NCBI GenBank assembly: GCA_003646305.1
Contig: QNFJ01000076.1
Coordinates: 1-9,081 of the forward strand
DNA: 9,081 nucleotides
Origin: Gammaproteobacteria bacterium
Lineage (GTDB): Bacteria > Pseudomonadota > Gammaproteobacteria > Methylococcales > UBA2780
Reading direction: 5' to 3'
Part shown: in pieces, positions 1 to 7,191 of the stretch
Numbering within the stretch: the first letter of the stretch is position 1
Layout: each line of letters begins with the position of its first letter
Made by a program: the position numbers and the translations under genes
The notes under the pieces: model-generated
Told to the model about the DNA's origin: nothing
Seen by the model: only the letters and a program-made list of their open reading frames with translations
The model's database searches: none

Positions 1-53
1 ACAGGGTGAACGTCTTATTTGACCCAGCAAAAGAAAGCGGCTGCTCTTCATCC

Positions 54-821
54 TTACCTTCTAAGAAAAACCCATTCATTTTTCGTAGATTCTTCCGCTG
101 AGTAAACATACCCTGCCGTATCGAACTCTTTGAGCTGTTCCGGCGCTTCTAACCGATTTTTGATGATATAGGCCGCCATCATGCCGCGCGCTTTTTTTGC
201 ATAAAAACTAATGATTTTGTACTTGTCATTTTTCCAGTCTTTGAAAACGGGGGTGATCACTTCGCCTTTTAGCAACCTGGGCTTAACGGATTTGAAGTAT
301 TCGTTCGAAGCCAGGTTTACCAATACAGGGCTTTTATGACCGGCAATTTCCTGATTGAGCCTGTCGGTGATTTTATCGCCCCAGAATTCATAAAGATTTT
401 TACCCCGTTGGTTCTTGAAGCGGGCACCCATTTCCAAGCGATAGGGTTGAATAAGATCCAGTGGCTTAAGCAGCCCATACAGGCCTGAGAGGATTCGTAA
501 GTGCTCGTTTGCCCAATCCAGGTCACTCTCTGACAAACTCTCTGCCGCTAGCCCTTCATAAACGTCACCATTAAAAGCCAGTAACGCCTGCTTGCTATTT
601 TCTGGCGTAAAAGGCCTCTGCCACGCAAGAAAACGGTTGCTATTTAAGACTGCTAGCTTTTCGCTAATGCTCATTAATGAAGAAAGCGCTGACGGCTCAA
701 GAGCTTTTAGTTGTTCGACTAACTCTTCAGATTCATCAAGAAACAGGGGCTGGTCAAATTTTTCAGTTTTTGCTGGCGTTTCAAAGTCCAACGACTTTGC
801 GGGAGAAATGACTAAAAGCAT
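54..821 (-). CDS. yaaA: Peroxide stress protein YaaA (UPF0246/DUF328 family)
   Basis: YaaA is a cytoplasmic protein that in E. coli limits free intracellular iron and so lowers hydroxyl-radical damage during hydrogen peroxide stress. The 255 residues match the usual length of about 258. The family opening MLLVISPAKSLDFETP is intact. So are LSGLYGLLKPLDLIQPYRLEMG-type sequence at residues 111-132, NLASNEYFKSV at 169-179 and KKARGMMAAYIIKNR at 209-223, which are hallmark blocks of the family. There is no signal peptide or membrane segment. The ATG at 819-821 fits the conserved N-terminus; the Shine-Dalgarno sequence before it is weak. The stop is TAA at 54-56. The gene is divergent from the DUF481 gene across 121 bp. 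I saw no clear OxyR-type site upstream. Only 53 bp lie beyond the stop in the window, with no recognisable gene or terminator. Family assignment is confident; the iron role is inferred from E. coli. Confidence 0.96.
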   Translation of the reverse strand: MLLVISPAKSLDFETPAKTEKFDQPLFLDESEELVEQLKALEPSALSSLMSISEKLAVLNSNRFLAWQRPFTPENSKQALLAFNGDVYEGLAAESLSESDLDWANEHLRILSGLYGLLKPLDLIQPYRLEMGARFKNQRGKNLYEFWGDKITDRLNQEIAGHKSPVLVNLASNEYFKSVKPRLLKGEVITPVFKDWKNDKYKIISFYAKKARGMMAAYIIKNRLEAPEQLKEFDTAGYVYSAEESTKNEWVFLRR

Positions 822-854
822 AATGAATTCGTCTTTATTTTATTTAAGCGTTTT

Positions 855-885
855 TTAACTTTACTACAACCGGGGGGTAAGTTAA
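855..885. repeat. Inverted repeat in the yaaA / DUF481 divergent intergenic region
   Basis: TTAACTT at 855-861 is the exact reverse complement of AAGTTAA at 879-885, with a 17-bp spacer that includes six consecutive G. The arms nearly extend further (TTAACTTTAC against GTAAGTTAA, differing by one base deletion). It lies between two divergent genes, so an operator is possible. There is no U-run on either strand after it, so it does not look like a terminator. A -10-like TATGAT at 902-907 lies between it and the DUF481 start, but no well-spaced -35 box accompanies it. Seven AT-rich base pairs can arise by chance. Confidence 0.3.
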
Positions 886-942
886 CCATTCGCCTTTAAG
901 TTATGATACGCGTTTAGTTTTTATTTTTTCATCGATAACCTT

Positions 943-1917
943 ATGAAACGATTTGCTCTTTTCTGCTTTCTATCTCTTTGTTTTGGCGTTTCCCACAGTG
1001 CAGTTATTCAACTATCGAACGGAGACACCATCAATGCTGACATATTGGAGCGTACCGGTTCGGACATAAAAATATCCCACCCAGCCATGGGTAAGATCGC
1101 GCTACCCATCGAAAAAATTACCACTATTGATGGGAAAATATTAGCCACACCAGCTGTTATTTCAGAGAACGAACAGTCGCCCAGCCCCCATCAACCAGAT
1201 GAAAACGAAGAGGCAGATAAAGGTTTTCATTTTTTTGACTCAAACTTTCGTTTATTGCGTGGCTGGAAACATAAAATCGGTGCTGGTTTCAACGGCAAGC
1301 AGGGAAATACTAACACTACTACCATACGCGCTGAATATAGAGGAAACTTTGAGGACCAGCTTAAACGTTGGGACATAAGGACTGTCTATGACTTGAATAG
1401 CGGTGATGAAAATGACGCACAAAATGAATATTACGTTCAAGCCACACGAGATTGGCTGCGCCCCGATTCGCTCTGGTTTTACTTTGCGATGGGAAAATAT
1501 GAGTGGGATGAATTTAAAAACTGGGATCATAAAATTGGAGGAACGCTAGGTACTGGTTATGAGTTTATTAAAAGACAGGACCTTTTACTTCTTGGCCGTT
1601 TCGGTTTTTCCATACAAAACACTATAGGTGGATCAGACCCCGGGCTTGACCCAGAACTTATGTTTGGTGGTGATATGGACAAGACCTTCTCGGAAATACA
1701 TTCGCTGAAGCTAAAAACCGCCTTCTACCAATCTCTAACGGATAGCTCTAGTTGGCGAAACATCACTAACCTAGACTGGGATATTGTCGTCAATCAACTT
1801 TGGGGGCTTGGCTTGACGATCAGCCTTCAAAATGAATACGAATCACGACCCGATGCTGGCGATGTCGAGAGTGATTTTAAATACAATATTTCCCTAGTCT
1901 TAGGTTGGGATTCGTAA
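943..1917 (+). CDS. DUF481 family outer-membrane beta-barrel protein (YdiY-like)
   Basis: This is a predicted exported protein of the DUF481 family, which includes E. coli YdiY, described as a salt-induced outer-membrane protein. Its molecular function is unknown. Residues 1-20 form a signal peptide (MKR, hydrophobic FALFCFLSLCFGV, then SHSA as a likely cleavage site). Residues 21-64 form a small beta-rich domain (VIQLSNGDTINADILERTG) often found before DUF481. Residues 72-95 are an acidic, proline-rich linker. From about 105 to the end are alternating aromatic and polar strands typical of an outer-membrane barrel, including GWKHKIGAGFNGKQGNTNTT, the usual G-x-x-G-N-T-x-T opening of DUF481. 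The last residues are LVLGWDS, so the terminal residue is not the aromatic one that many barrels use as a BAM signal. The ATG at 943 sets a good signal peptide, but no strong Shine-Dalgarno sequence precedes it. The gene is monocistronic or leads the genes that follow after 80 bp. Confidence 0.88.
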   Translation: MKRFALFCFLSLCFGVSHSAVIQLSNGDTINADILERTGSDIKISHPAMGKIALPIEKITTIDGKILATPAVISENEQSPSPHQPDENEEADKGFHFFDSNFRLLRGWKHKIGAGFNGKQGNTNTTTIRAEYRGNFEDQLKRWDIRTVYDLNSGDENDAQNEYYVQATRDWLRPDSLWFYFAMGKYEWDEFKNWDHKIGGTLGTGYEFIKRQDLLLLGRFGFSIQNTIGGSDPGLDPELMFGGDMDKTFSEIHSLKLKTAFYQSLTDSSSWRNITNLDWDIVVNQLWGLGLTISLQNEYESRPDAGDVESDFKYNISLVLGWDS

Positions 1918-1949
1918 CTCAAGCTCATAAATAGAGCTCGACTTGAGCT
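1918..1949 (+). other. Overlapping short hairpins just after the DUF481 stop codon
   Basis: Three related segments follow the stop directly. AGCTC at 1922-1926 can pair with GAGCT at 1934-1938 (7-nt loop ATAAATA). AGCTC at 1935-1939 can instead pair with GAGCT at 1945-1949 (5-nt loop). CTCAAG at 1918-1923 can pair with CTTGAG at 1942-1947 in a larger fold. The first two pairings exclude each other. There is no U-run afterwards, so this is not a standard intrinsic terminator. It could stabilise the 3' end of the DUF481 message or help attenuate read-through into the reductase gene. The stems are short and may mean nothing. Confidence 0.3.
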
Positions 1950-1997
1950 AACGTCTTCCGGAAAACAGCATAAACTTTAGATAACACTTTAAATTTC

Positions 1998-3038
1998 ATG
2001 AAATATCATAAATTAGGCCGGACCGATCTTGATGTCAGTCTCATCGGTTTAGGCACAATGACTTGGGGGCGTCAAAACAGCGAGGCCGAAGGTTTCAAGC
2101 AGATGGATTATGCGCTTGGCCAAGGGGTCAATTTTTTCGATACCGCTGAGATGTATGCGATTCCCCCTAGCGCGAAAACCTACGGCACGACAGAAACCAT
2201 TATCGGCAACTGGTTTGCGTCGCGTAAAAACCGCGATAGCGTCATTCTCGCCTCAAAAATTGCCGGCCCCGGATTAGGCTGGATTCGGAGCGGTCAAAAC
2301 CAGATCGACCGAAAAAATATTATTCAAGCGGTCGAAAGCAGCCTAAAAAGATTACAAACAGATTATATCGACCTCTATCAACTGCACTGGCCTAACCGTG
2401 GTTCTTATCATTTTGGACAAATATGGGACTACGCACCAGACTTTGATGCACAGGCGATTGAAGATAATTTTCTGGAAGTACTGAGAACGATGGCCGAGCT
2501 AATCGGGGCCGGAAAAATTCGTCATATTGGCCTCTCCAATGAAACTGCATGGGGAACCGCTAAATGGCTTCAACTGGCAGAACAACATAACCTCCCTCGC
2601 ATGGCTTCAATTCAAAATGAATACTCTCTGCTCTGCCGCCATTTTGAGCCCGATTTGGGTGAACTATCACTCCACGAAAAATGCGGCCTACTTGCTTGGT
2701 CTCCACTCACACGCGGAATGCTAAGTGGAAAATACTTAGATGGGAAATTTCCAAAAGGGCGTCGCCTCTCAATCGAAACACGCCAAGAACACCGCGCTCG
2801 CCCTCAAACTGATGCGGCCATTCAGGCTTATATTGCGCTAGCAAAGCAGCACGGGCTGGATGTGTGTAAAATGGCGCTAGCTTTTGTGAATAGTCGGCCA
2901 TTCACCACCTCAACGCTAATTGGCGCTACAAATATGAATCAACTCAAAATGAATATTGATTCAGTGCATCTCGAGTTATCCCAGGAAGTTCTGGCGGGGA
3001 TAGCCGAGTTAAGAGCACTTCATCCAATGCCTTTCTGA
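1998..3038 (+). CDS. tas: NADP(H)-dependent aldo-keto reductase, Tas family
   Basis: This is a cytoplasmic aldo-keto reductase that reduces aldehydes or ketones with NADPH. The physiological substrate of Tas is not established; in E. coli the gene was found by complementing a tyrosine auxotroph. The 346 residues equal E. coli Tas in length. The AKR catalytic tetrad is visible: D48 (FFDTAEMY), Y53, K87 (ILASKIAG) and H130 (YQLHW). The segment AIPP...YGTTETIIGNW at 54-72 is a Tas hallmark. GLSNETAWG at 178-186, QNEYSLL at 206-212 and LLAWSPLTRGMLSGKY at 231-246 line the barrel and cofactor site. TLIGAT at 306-311 fits the 2'-phosphate and adenine side of the cofactor pocket. All elements look intact. 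The ATG at 1998 gives the canonical MKYHKLGRTDLDVS start; there is no clear Shine-Dalgarno. It is followed 27 bp later by the DUF3622-like gene, probably on the same transcript. Confidence 0.94.
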   Translation: MKYHKLGRTDLDVSLIGLGTMTWGRQNSEAEGFKQMDYALGQGVNFFDTAEMYAIPPSAKTYGTTETIIGNWFASRKNRDSVILASKIAGPGLGWIRSGQNQIDRKNIIQAVESSLKRLQTDYIDLYQLHWPNRGSYHFGQIWDYAPDFDAQAIEDNFLEVLRTMAELIGAGKIRHIGLSNETAWGTAKWLQLAEQHNLPRMASIQNEYSLLCRHFEPDLGELSLHEKCGLLAWSPLTRGMLSGKYLDGKFPKGRRLSIETRQEHRARPQTDAAIQAYIALAKQHGLDVCKMALAFVNSRPFTTSTLIGATNMNQLKMNIDSVHLELSQEVLAGIAELRALHPMPF

Positions 3039-3065
3039 ACACCCTTAAGAGTAAAATCAATCCCT

Positions 3066-3299
3066 ATGGAAAAGACCATTAAAAACAAGAAATATGACTA
3101 CAAAATAATGCAAGATGCTGAGACATGGCGCGCTGAAATAACTCGCCGCGTCTCTTCAAAAAGATCGACTGTTTCGAAAAGTCAGGATGGATTTGCAACA
3201 GAGGCCGAGGCAAAAAAATGGGCTGAAGAGGAACTGAAAGCTTTTTTAAAGAAGCTGAATGAGCAGAACAAGCGTCGCGCCGAACAGCGAGAATCATAG
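3066..3299 (+). CDS. Small charged DUF3622-like protein
   Basis: This 77-residue protein resembles DUF3622, a family of short proteins of unknown function in marine gammaproteobacteria; the assignment is from memory of the pattern and is not verified. Residues 5-25 (KNKKYDYKIMQDAETWRAEI) look like a short beta-hairpin. ITRRVSSKRSTVSKSQDGF at 25-43 is a basic conserved-looking core. TEAEAKKWAEEELKAFLKKLNEQNKRRAEQRES at 45-77 predicts one long, highly charged helix. There is no signal peptide, membrane segment or cysteine. The basic core plus helix would suit nucleic-acid or ribosome contact, but that is speculation. The start at 3066 has only a distant AAGAG upstream. The close spacing to the reductase suggests co-transcription; a functional link to it is not implied. 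Confidence 0.8.
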   Translation: MEKTIKNKKYDYKIMQDAETWRAEITRRVSSKRSTVSKSQDGFATEAEAKKWAEEELKAFLKKLNEQNKRRAEQRES

Positions 3300-3361
3300 C
3301 CAGTTACTCTGAAACAACCTTCAACATCCAAGTTTTCATAACTAATGTTTTAGCCTAAATT

Positions 3362-4567
3362 TTGGCCACATTGAAACGCTCCCTGTCGCTACCTCTTTTA
3401 GTTCTTTACGGACTGGGGACGACGATAGGAGCCGGCATCTATGCCCTTCTGGGCGAGTTGGCGGGTGTTTCAGGTTACATGGCACCCGCCTCTTTTCTGG
3501 TTGCTTCATTTATGGCCGCCTTAACAGCGGCCTCTTTCGCTGAATTATCAGGTCGTTTCCCTCATTGCGCTGGCGCAGCACTCTATGTCAAAGAGGGGCT
3601 CAACTCAGAGCGTCTCTCCATTCTGGTTGGCCTGCTAGTGGTTGCAGCCGGGCTTGTTTCTGCCGCGGCACTGACAATTGCTTTTGCCGGGTATCTACAC
3701 GATTTATTCGAGCTCAATAAACTCACCACTATTATTGCTGTCAGCTTGCTTCTCGGAGGTACCGCCGCTTGGGGGATCACCCAGTCAGTCTTTATTGCAG
3801 CACTCGTTACTGTTATCGAAATTGGCGGGCTATTGCTGGTTATTGCGGTTAGTCATAGTAGCTTTAATGAATTACCTTCACGCATTGGCGAGCTTATTCC
3901 ATCGCTCGAAAGTGCTAGCTTGGGAGCCGTTTATTCTGGTGCATTACTCGCTTTCTATGCATTCATCGGTTTTGAGGACATGGTCGATGTTGCCGAAGAG
4001 GTGAAGGAGGTAAAACGCAATTTACCCACCGCCATTTTGCTCACTCTCGGCATTACGACCCTGTTGTATATGGTGATCATGGTAGCAGCTGTTCTTTCTA
4101 TTCATCCATCACAGCTGGCTGCCAGTGAAGCACCTCTTGCCTATCTGTATGAACACTATACTGGGGACAAGGGGATTATTGGTGTCATCGGTCTATTTGC
4201 CATCATTAATGGCGCTCTTATTCAGATGATCATGGCTTCACGCGTATTGTATGGACTGAGTTCACGAAACCTGTTGCCCGCTCTGTTAAGCAAAATCCAC
4301 CCTCGTACCCGCACACCACTTGTTGCCACATTTCTGGTAACTGTGGTTGTTTTGATGCTGGCGGTTACAGGGAAACTTACGACGCTGGCAGAGCTCACCT
4401 CACTCATCATTCTGGTCGTTTTTGCTTTGGTGAACCTTTCTCTACTGCGAATAAAAAGGCGGACTCCTGTACCATCCGATTCGATTTCGTTCCCTATCTG
4501 GGTTCCTGCTCTCGGCTTTCTGGTTTGTTCCGGCTTCGTGCTGAGTCAGTTAGTGGCACTCTTCTAA
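3362..4567 (+). CDS. APC-superfamily amino acid/amine permease
   Basis: This is an integral inner-membrane transporter of the amino acid-polyamine-organocation superfamily. The substrate cannot be read from sequence. The 401 residues give about 11-12 hydrophobic helices, slightly short of the 430-480 usual for the superfamily. TM1 carries the unwound glycine motif TTIGAGIYALLGE (20-32), which binds the substrate carboxyl and amino groups in family structures. TM6 and the loop after it carry FYAFIGFEDMVDVAEEVK (198-215) and RNLPTAI (219-225), the APC signature of an F-x-x-F/G-F-E/D helix followed by an E-E-x-K/R-x-P segment. The start is TTG at 3362: an in-frame TAA lies at 3356-3358, and the first ATG-encoded Met is residue 40, inside the TM1-TM2 region, so it cannot be the start. 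A second TTG at 3371 is possible. No Shine-Dalgarno is visible. The TAA stop at 4565-4567 overlaps the stop of the convergent protease gene. Confidence 0.88.
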   Translation: MATLKRSLSLPLLVLYGLGTTIGAGIYALLGELAGVSGYMAPASFLVASFMAALTAASFAELSGRFPHCAGAALYVKEGLNSERLSILVGLLVVAAGLVSAAALTIAFAGYLHDLFELNKLTTIIAVSLLLGGTAAWGITQSVFIAALVTVIEIGGLLLVIAVSHSSFNELPSRIGELIPSLESASLGAVYSGALLAFYAFIGFEDMVDVAEEVKEVKRNLPTAILLTLGITTLLYMVIMVAAVLSIHPSQLAASEAPLAYLYEHYTGDKGIIGVIGLFAIINGALIQMIMASRVLYGLSSRNLLPALLSKIHPRTRTPLVATFLVTVVVLMLAVTGKLTTLAELTSLIILVVFALVNLSLLRIKRRTPVPSDSISFPIWVPALGFLVCSGFVLSQLVALF

Positions 4568-6963
4568 GTTAACCGCGCCCTGGCGGTCAGTTTCGCAAAA
4601 CGGCTAAGCTGGTTGATTATCCTGTGGTTGATCGAATCCACTGTAAACTCCCCATCAAAGCTCCTTTCACCCATATTCTGACCCGTTAGCAGCCCCATTG
4701 CCTCATCTACAGAGTTGACGGAATAGATCGCAAATTTCCCGTTTTTAACAGCCTCGACAACCTCACTTGAGAGCATCAAGTTAACCTGGTTTGTCGCGGG
4801 AATAATCACCGCCTGAGATCCGCTTAACTCTCGGGCTTTACAGATATCAAAGAAACCTTCAATTTTTTCATTCACGCCACCCACCGCCTGAACTTCTCCA
4901 AGCTGGCTAACAGAACCTGTCACCGCAATATCCTGACGAAGTGGAATATCAATCAAAGCAGATAGTAGCGCGCATAACTCAGCAAGTGAGGCACTGTCAC
5001 CATCAATAAATCCGTAAGATTGCTCGATTGCGATATGAGCGGCAATGGCGAGGGGAAAGTCTTTTGCGTACCGCCCACATAGGTAACCCGATAGCAACAG
5101 GATTCCTTTTGAGTGAACAGCCATACCCAATTTTACCTCCCGCTCAATATCCACAACACCGCTAGTTCCCGGGTGTACGGTAGCCGTTATACGCATCGGA
5201 CTACCAAACCGCGTTTCTCCCACCTGAATAATCGACAAACCATTAACTTGTCCACATGCATGCCCACTGGTTGCTATTCGCATGGTCCCAGACAAAACAT
5301 CCTCTAGCGTGCGATCGCGAAGACGAGCATTCCTCTGCTCACGGGCTGCCAGTGTTTGCACGATGTGTTCAGCCTCAATCTTTTCCCGATTACACTGAGC
5401 CCGCTGATGGTTGGCCTCAACCACTATTTCCATTATTTGATCCGTCTGGGCGGAAATCTTCAGCTGATGCTCAGCCAGACGACAACCATATTCAGCCATC
5501 AGTGCAATGGCTGCGGAAGTCATTTCAGCAACACCGGACTCTGCCGTTTTTGAGTGAAGAAAATAGGCAAACTGCCTGAGATTTTCTGGACTGCACTCAA
5601 ACTCAGCGCTGAAATCAACAAACACCTGAAAGAGCTCATCAAAATCGCGGTCAAATTGCGCCAAAGCATAATAGATATCGCGCGGGCCAATCAGGATGAC
5701 TTTTACATTCAGTGGAACGGGTTCCGGCTTTAAGCTGAAAGAATGACCAAATGCGCCCTCGCTGTAGGTGACTTCGGTAGTAATTTTGCCTTCACGTAGC
5801 GCCCGTTTCAGTGATTCCCAACTTGCCTTGTCGGCTAATACTTTCTCAATATCCAGTATTAAATAGCCCCCATTTGCGCGGTGTAATGCACCTGCAGCAA
5901 TATGCTGGAAATCGGCTCTCGGTGTCTCTTTTTCTGGTGAGAAGTTAATCTGCCCAAACAGGTTCTGATAACTAGGGTTAGACTCACAGATGATGGGTAA
6001 ACCGGACTCTGAGCCCGAACAGACCAAAAGATTCGGTTTATATAAACCTTCAAGGAGCTGCCGCTTGTTACCCACCGGCTCATTACCCTCATTGCCATTT
6101 GCATCACCTAAATGCTCCGCAATGACTCTAGGAAGGTGTTTGCGAATTTGAGCCAGATAGATCAGGACACCAGCCTCTCCCTGATAAGTTTGCTGTAGGC
6201 TATCAAATAAGGGTTTTAACGACTGACTGATCGTTTGCCGGTAAAGCAGGCGCAGCTTCTCATTCAAATCCCGCTGCCATTGTGGAAGTTCCAGTAATGC
6301 CTCATTCAACTGACTTTCCAGTTCAATAACATTCTGGTGGAATTTATCCCGTTCTGCCTCCTCCATTTTGGCAAAAGCGACCTCGTCGGCAATCTCTCCC
6401 TTAATAATTGGCGTGAAGGTGATCGCGCCATTCTCACGAAAGAGCGCTATCTTCTTGGACGAGGCAGAACGTTCAATAATCGCAACGGCTTTTTCGTAAG
6501 CATCATCGAAGAGCCATTGAATTGCATTTTTTTTCTGCAAAAATGAGGGGTGTTCAAAAATGGCGGGAAAGGTGGCTAACAGCGATTCAATTAACTCATC
6601 TATATTCTTCAGGAACCCCTTCCCCTGATGCTCAGGAAGATTTATGCACCGTGGCTCGATGGGATTATCAAAATTATTCACATACAGCCAGTCATTGGGC
6701 GTATTGCCACAGGTAGCGATTGGCTGTAGGTAGTTTGTTATGCAGCTAGTTCTCCCCGTGCCCTTTTCTCCGGCGACATAGAGGTTATATCCAGCCTGGT
6801 TAATACCTATGCCAAATTCCAGTGCACGAGTTGCTCTGGGTTGCCCCATAATCTGACTAAATTCAGGGGATGTAACGAGTGGATCAAAACCCAGCTGATC
6901 TGGGTGAATCTGTTTTTTTAGCTGTTCTGGAAACAACTTTTTTGCTGAGCCTAACTCTTTCAT
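4564..6963 (-). CDS. Lon-like ATP-dependent protease (AAA_32 + S16 protease, AsrA/LonC-like)
   Basis: This is a cytoplasmic Lon-type protease of the AAA_32 group, probably degrading damaged or regulatory proteins. P. aeruginosa AsrA, linked to heat-shock induction and aminoglycoside tolerance, is a likely relative. Numbering uses the ATG at 6961-6963 (799 aa). NLYVAGEKGTGRTS (60-73) is the P-loop, but with Arg71 where Walker A normally has Lys. Residues 105-310 are a helical insertion with an E/Q/K-rich stretch at about 195-240. GGYLILDIEKV (365-375) is Walker B. A helical lid follows to about 545. The S16 protease domain spans 555-755, with Ser657 in DGDSAS and Lys700 in GGVNEK; their 43-residue spacing equals Ser679-Lys722 of E. 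coli Lon. A GTG at 6973-6975 would add four residues, but AGGTG sits 9 nt before the ATG and within the GTG itself, so the ATG is preferred. It is divergent from the Host_attach gene. Confidence 0.92.
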   Translation of the reverse strand: MKELGSAKKLFPEQLKKQIHPDQLGFDPLVTSPEFSQIMGQPRATRALEFGIGINQAGYNLYVAGEKGTGRTSCITNYLQPIATCGNTPNDWLYVNNFDNPIEPRCINLPEHQGKGFLKNIDELIESLLATFPAIFEHPSFLQKKNAIQWLFDDAYEKAVAIIERSASSKKIALFRENGAITFTPIIKGEIADEVAFAKMEEAERDKFHQNVIELESQLNEALLELPQWQRDLNEKLRLLYRQTISQSLKPLFDSLQQTYQGEAGVLIYLAQIRKHLPRVIAEHLGDANGNEGNEPVGNKRQLLEGLYKPNLLVCSGSESGLPIICESNPSYQNLFGQINFSPEKETPRADFQHIAAGALHRANGGYLILDIEKVLADKASWESLKRALREGKITTEVTYSEGAFGHSFSLKPEPVPLNVKVILIGPRDIYYALAQFDRDFDELFQVFVDFSAEFECSPENLRQFAYFLHSKTAESGVAEMTSAAIALMAEYGCRLAEHQLKISAQTDQIMEIVVEANHQRAQCNREKIEAEHIVQTLAAREQRNARLRDRTLEDVLSGTMRIATSGHACGQVNGLSIIQVGETRFGSPMRITATVHPGTSGVVDIEREVKLGMAVHSKGILLLSGYLCGRYAKDFPLAIAAHIAIEQSYGFIDGDSASLAELCALLSALIDIPLRQDIAVTGSVSQLGEVQAVGGVNEKIEGFFDICKARELSGSQAVIIPATNQVNLMLSSEVVEAVKNGKFAIYSVNSVDEAMGLLTGQNMGERSFDGEFTVDSINHRIINQLSRFAKLTARARLT

Positions 6964-6972
6964 ATCAGGGTA

Positions 6973-6977
6973 CACCT
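6973..6977 (-). promoter_or_regulatory. Ribosome binding site that favours the ATG start of the Lon-like protease
   Basis: Read on the minus strand, ACAGGTGTACCCTGATATG places AGGTG nine bases before the ATG at 6963. The alternative GTG start at 6975 lies inside this motif and has only AT-rich sequence (TGTAATTAACA) before it. The choice affects four residues only. Confidence 0.5.
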
Positions 6978-7016
6978 GTTAATTACAAATCAGTCACCTG
7001 TCTACGCCACCAGGAA

Positions 7017-7033
7017 ATTTAAACCATTTAAAT
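7017..7033. repeat. 17-bp AT-rich palindrome upstream of the Lon-like protease
   Basis: ATTTAAA (7017-7023), spacer CCA, TTTAAAT (7027-7033). The arms are perfectly complementary over 7 bp. It is 54 bp upstream of the protease ATG, where an operator or promoter element for the minus-strand gene would be expected. AT-rich symmetric sequence is common by chance, so the call is tentative. Confidence 0.3.
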
Positions 7034-7074
7034 CATGCTTTTTCTGATCGTATCATGAAAAGATTCCCATAACC

Positions 7075-7177
7075 GTCAGCTGTATAGTGATGAGATAGAG
7101 GTGACCGCGATACTCGACCGCCTCCTCTTTTAAATCTCGTTAAGTTATTGACGCCCAACAGGTGTCAGCTCTATAGT
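7075..7177 (+). repeat. Direct repeat of a 14-bp -10-containing element
   Basis: GTCAGCTGTATAGT at 7075-7088 and GTCAGCTCTATAGT at 7164-7177 differ at one base. The starts are 89 bp apart, and each is followed within eight bases by GAG. The second copy contains the TATAGT -10 box of the best promoter in the window. The first has no good -35 box at 16-18 bp. The element may be a duplicated promoter or a regulator site overlapping the -10. Confidence 0.5.
7148..7177 (+). promoter_or_regulatory. Sigma-70-like promoter for the Host_attach gene
   Basis: TTGACG (7148-7153, 5 of 6 to TTGACA) and TATAGT (7172-7177, 5 of 6 to TATAAT) are separated by 18 bp. The predicted transcription start is near 7184, giving a leader of about 65 nt. 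The spacer holds one copy of AACAGGTGT (7157-7165). A weaker alternative is TTGAAT (7188-7193) with TAAAAA at 7211-7216. Confidence 0.6.
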
Positions 7178-7191
7178 CTAAGTGAGGTTGA

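Larger units (their letters stand above)
6972..7165. repeat. 9-bp inverted motif pair (ACACCTGTT / AACAGGTGT) at both ends of the divergent intergenic region
   Basis: ACACCTGTT at 6972-6980 is the exact reverse complement of AACAGGTGT at 7157-7165. A related TCACCTGT lies at 6994-7001. The right copy sits inside the spacer between the -35 and -10 boxes of the Host_attach promoter; the left copy covers the ribosome binding site of the protease. A shared regulator could read both, but the left copy may exist only because AGGTG is a ribosome binding site. Confidence 0.35.

Noticed and set aside
822..942. OxyR site controlling yaaA
   Set aside because: No ATAG-N7-CTAT pattern is visible in the intergenic region.
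3678..4004. 108-codon plus-strand frame inside the permease
   Set aside because: It overlaps the TM-rich permease frame, which carries the APC motifs; this one is a leucine/serine-rich shadow.
4572..4587. ACCGC/GCGGT hairpin after the permease stop as a terminator
   Set aside because: Only five base pairs, and it is followed by CAGTTTCGC rather than a U-run. It is also inside the protease coding sequence.
5113..5579. Plus-strand open frames opposite the Lon-like protease
   Set aside because: Their translations are low-complexity in character with no family pattern, and they lie fully within a protease gene whose motifs are intact.
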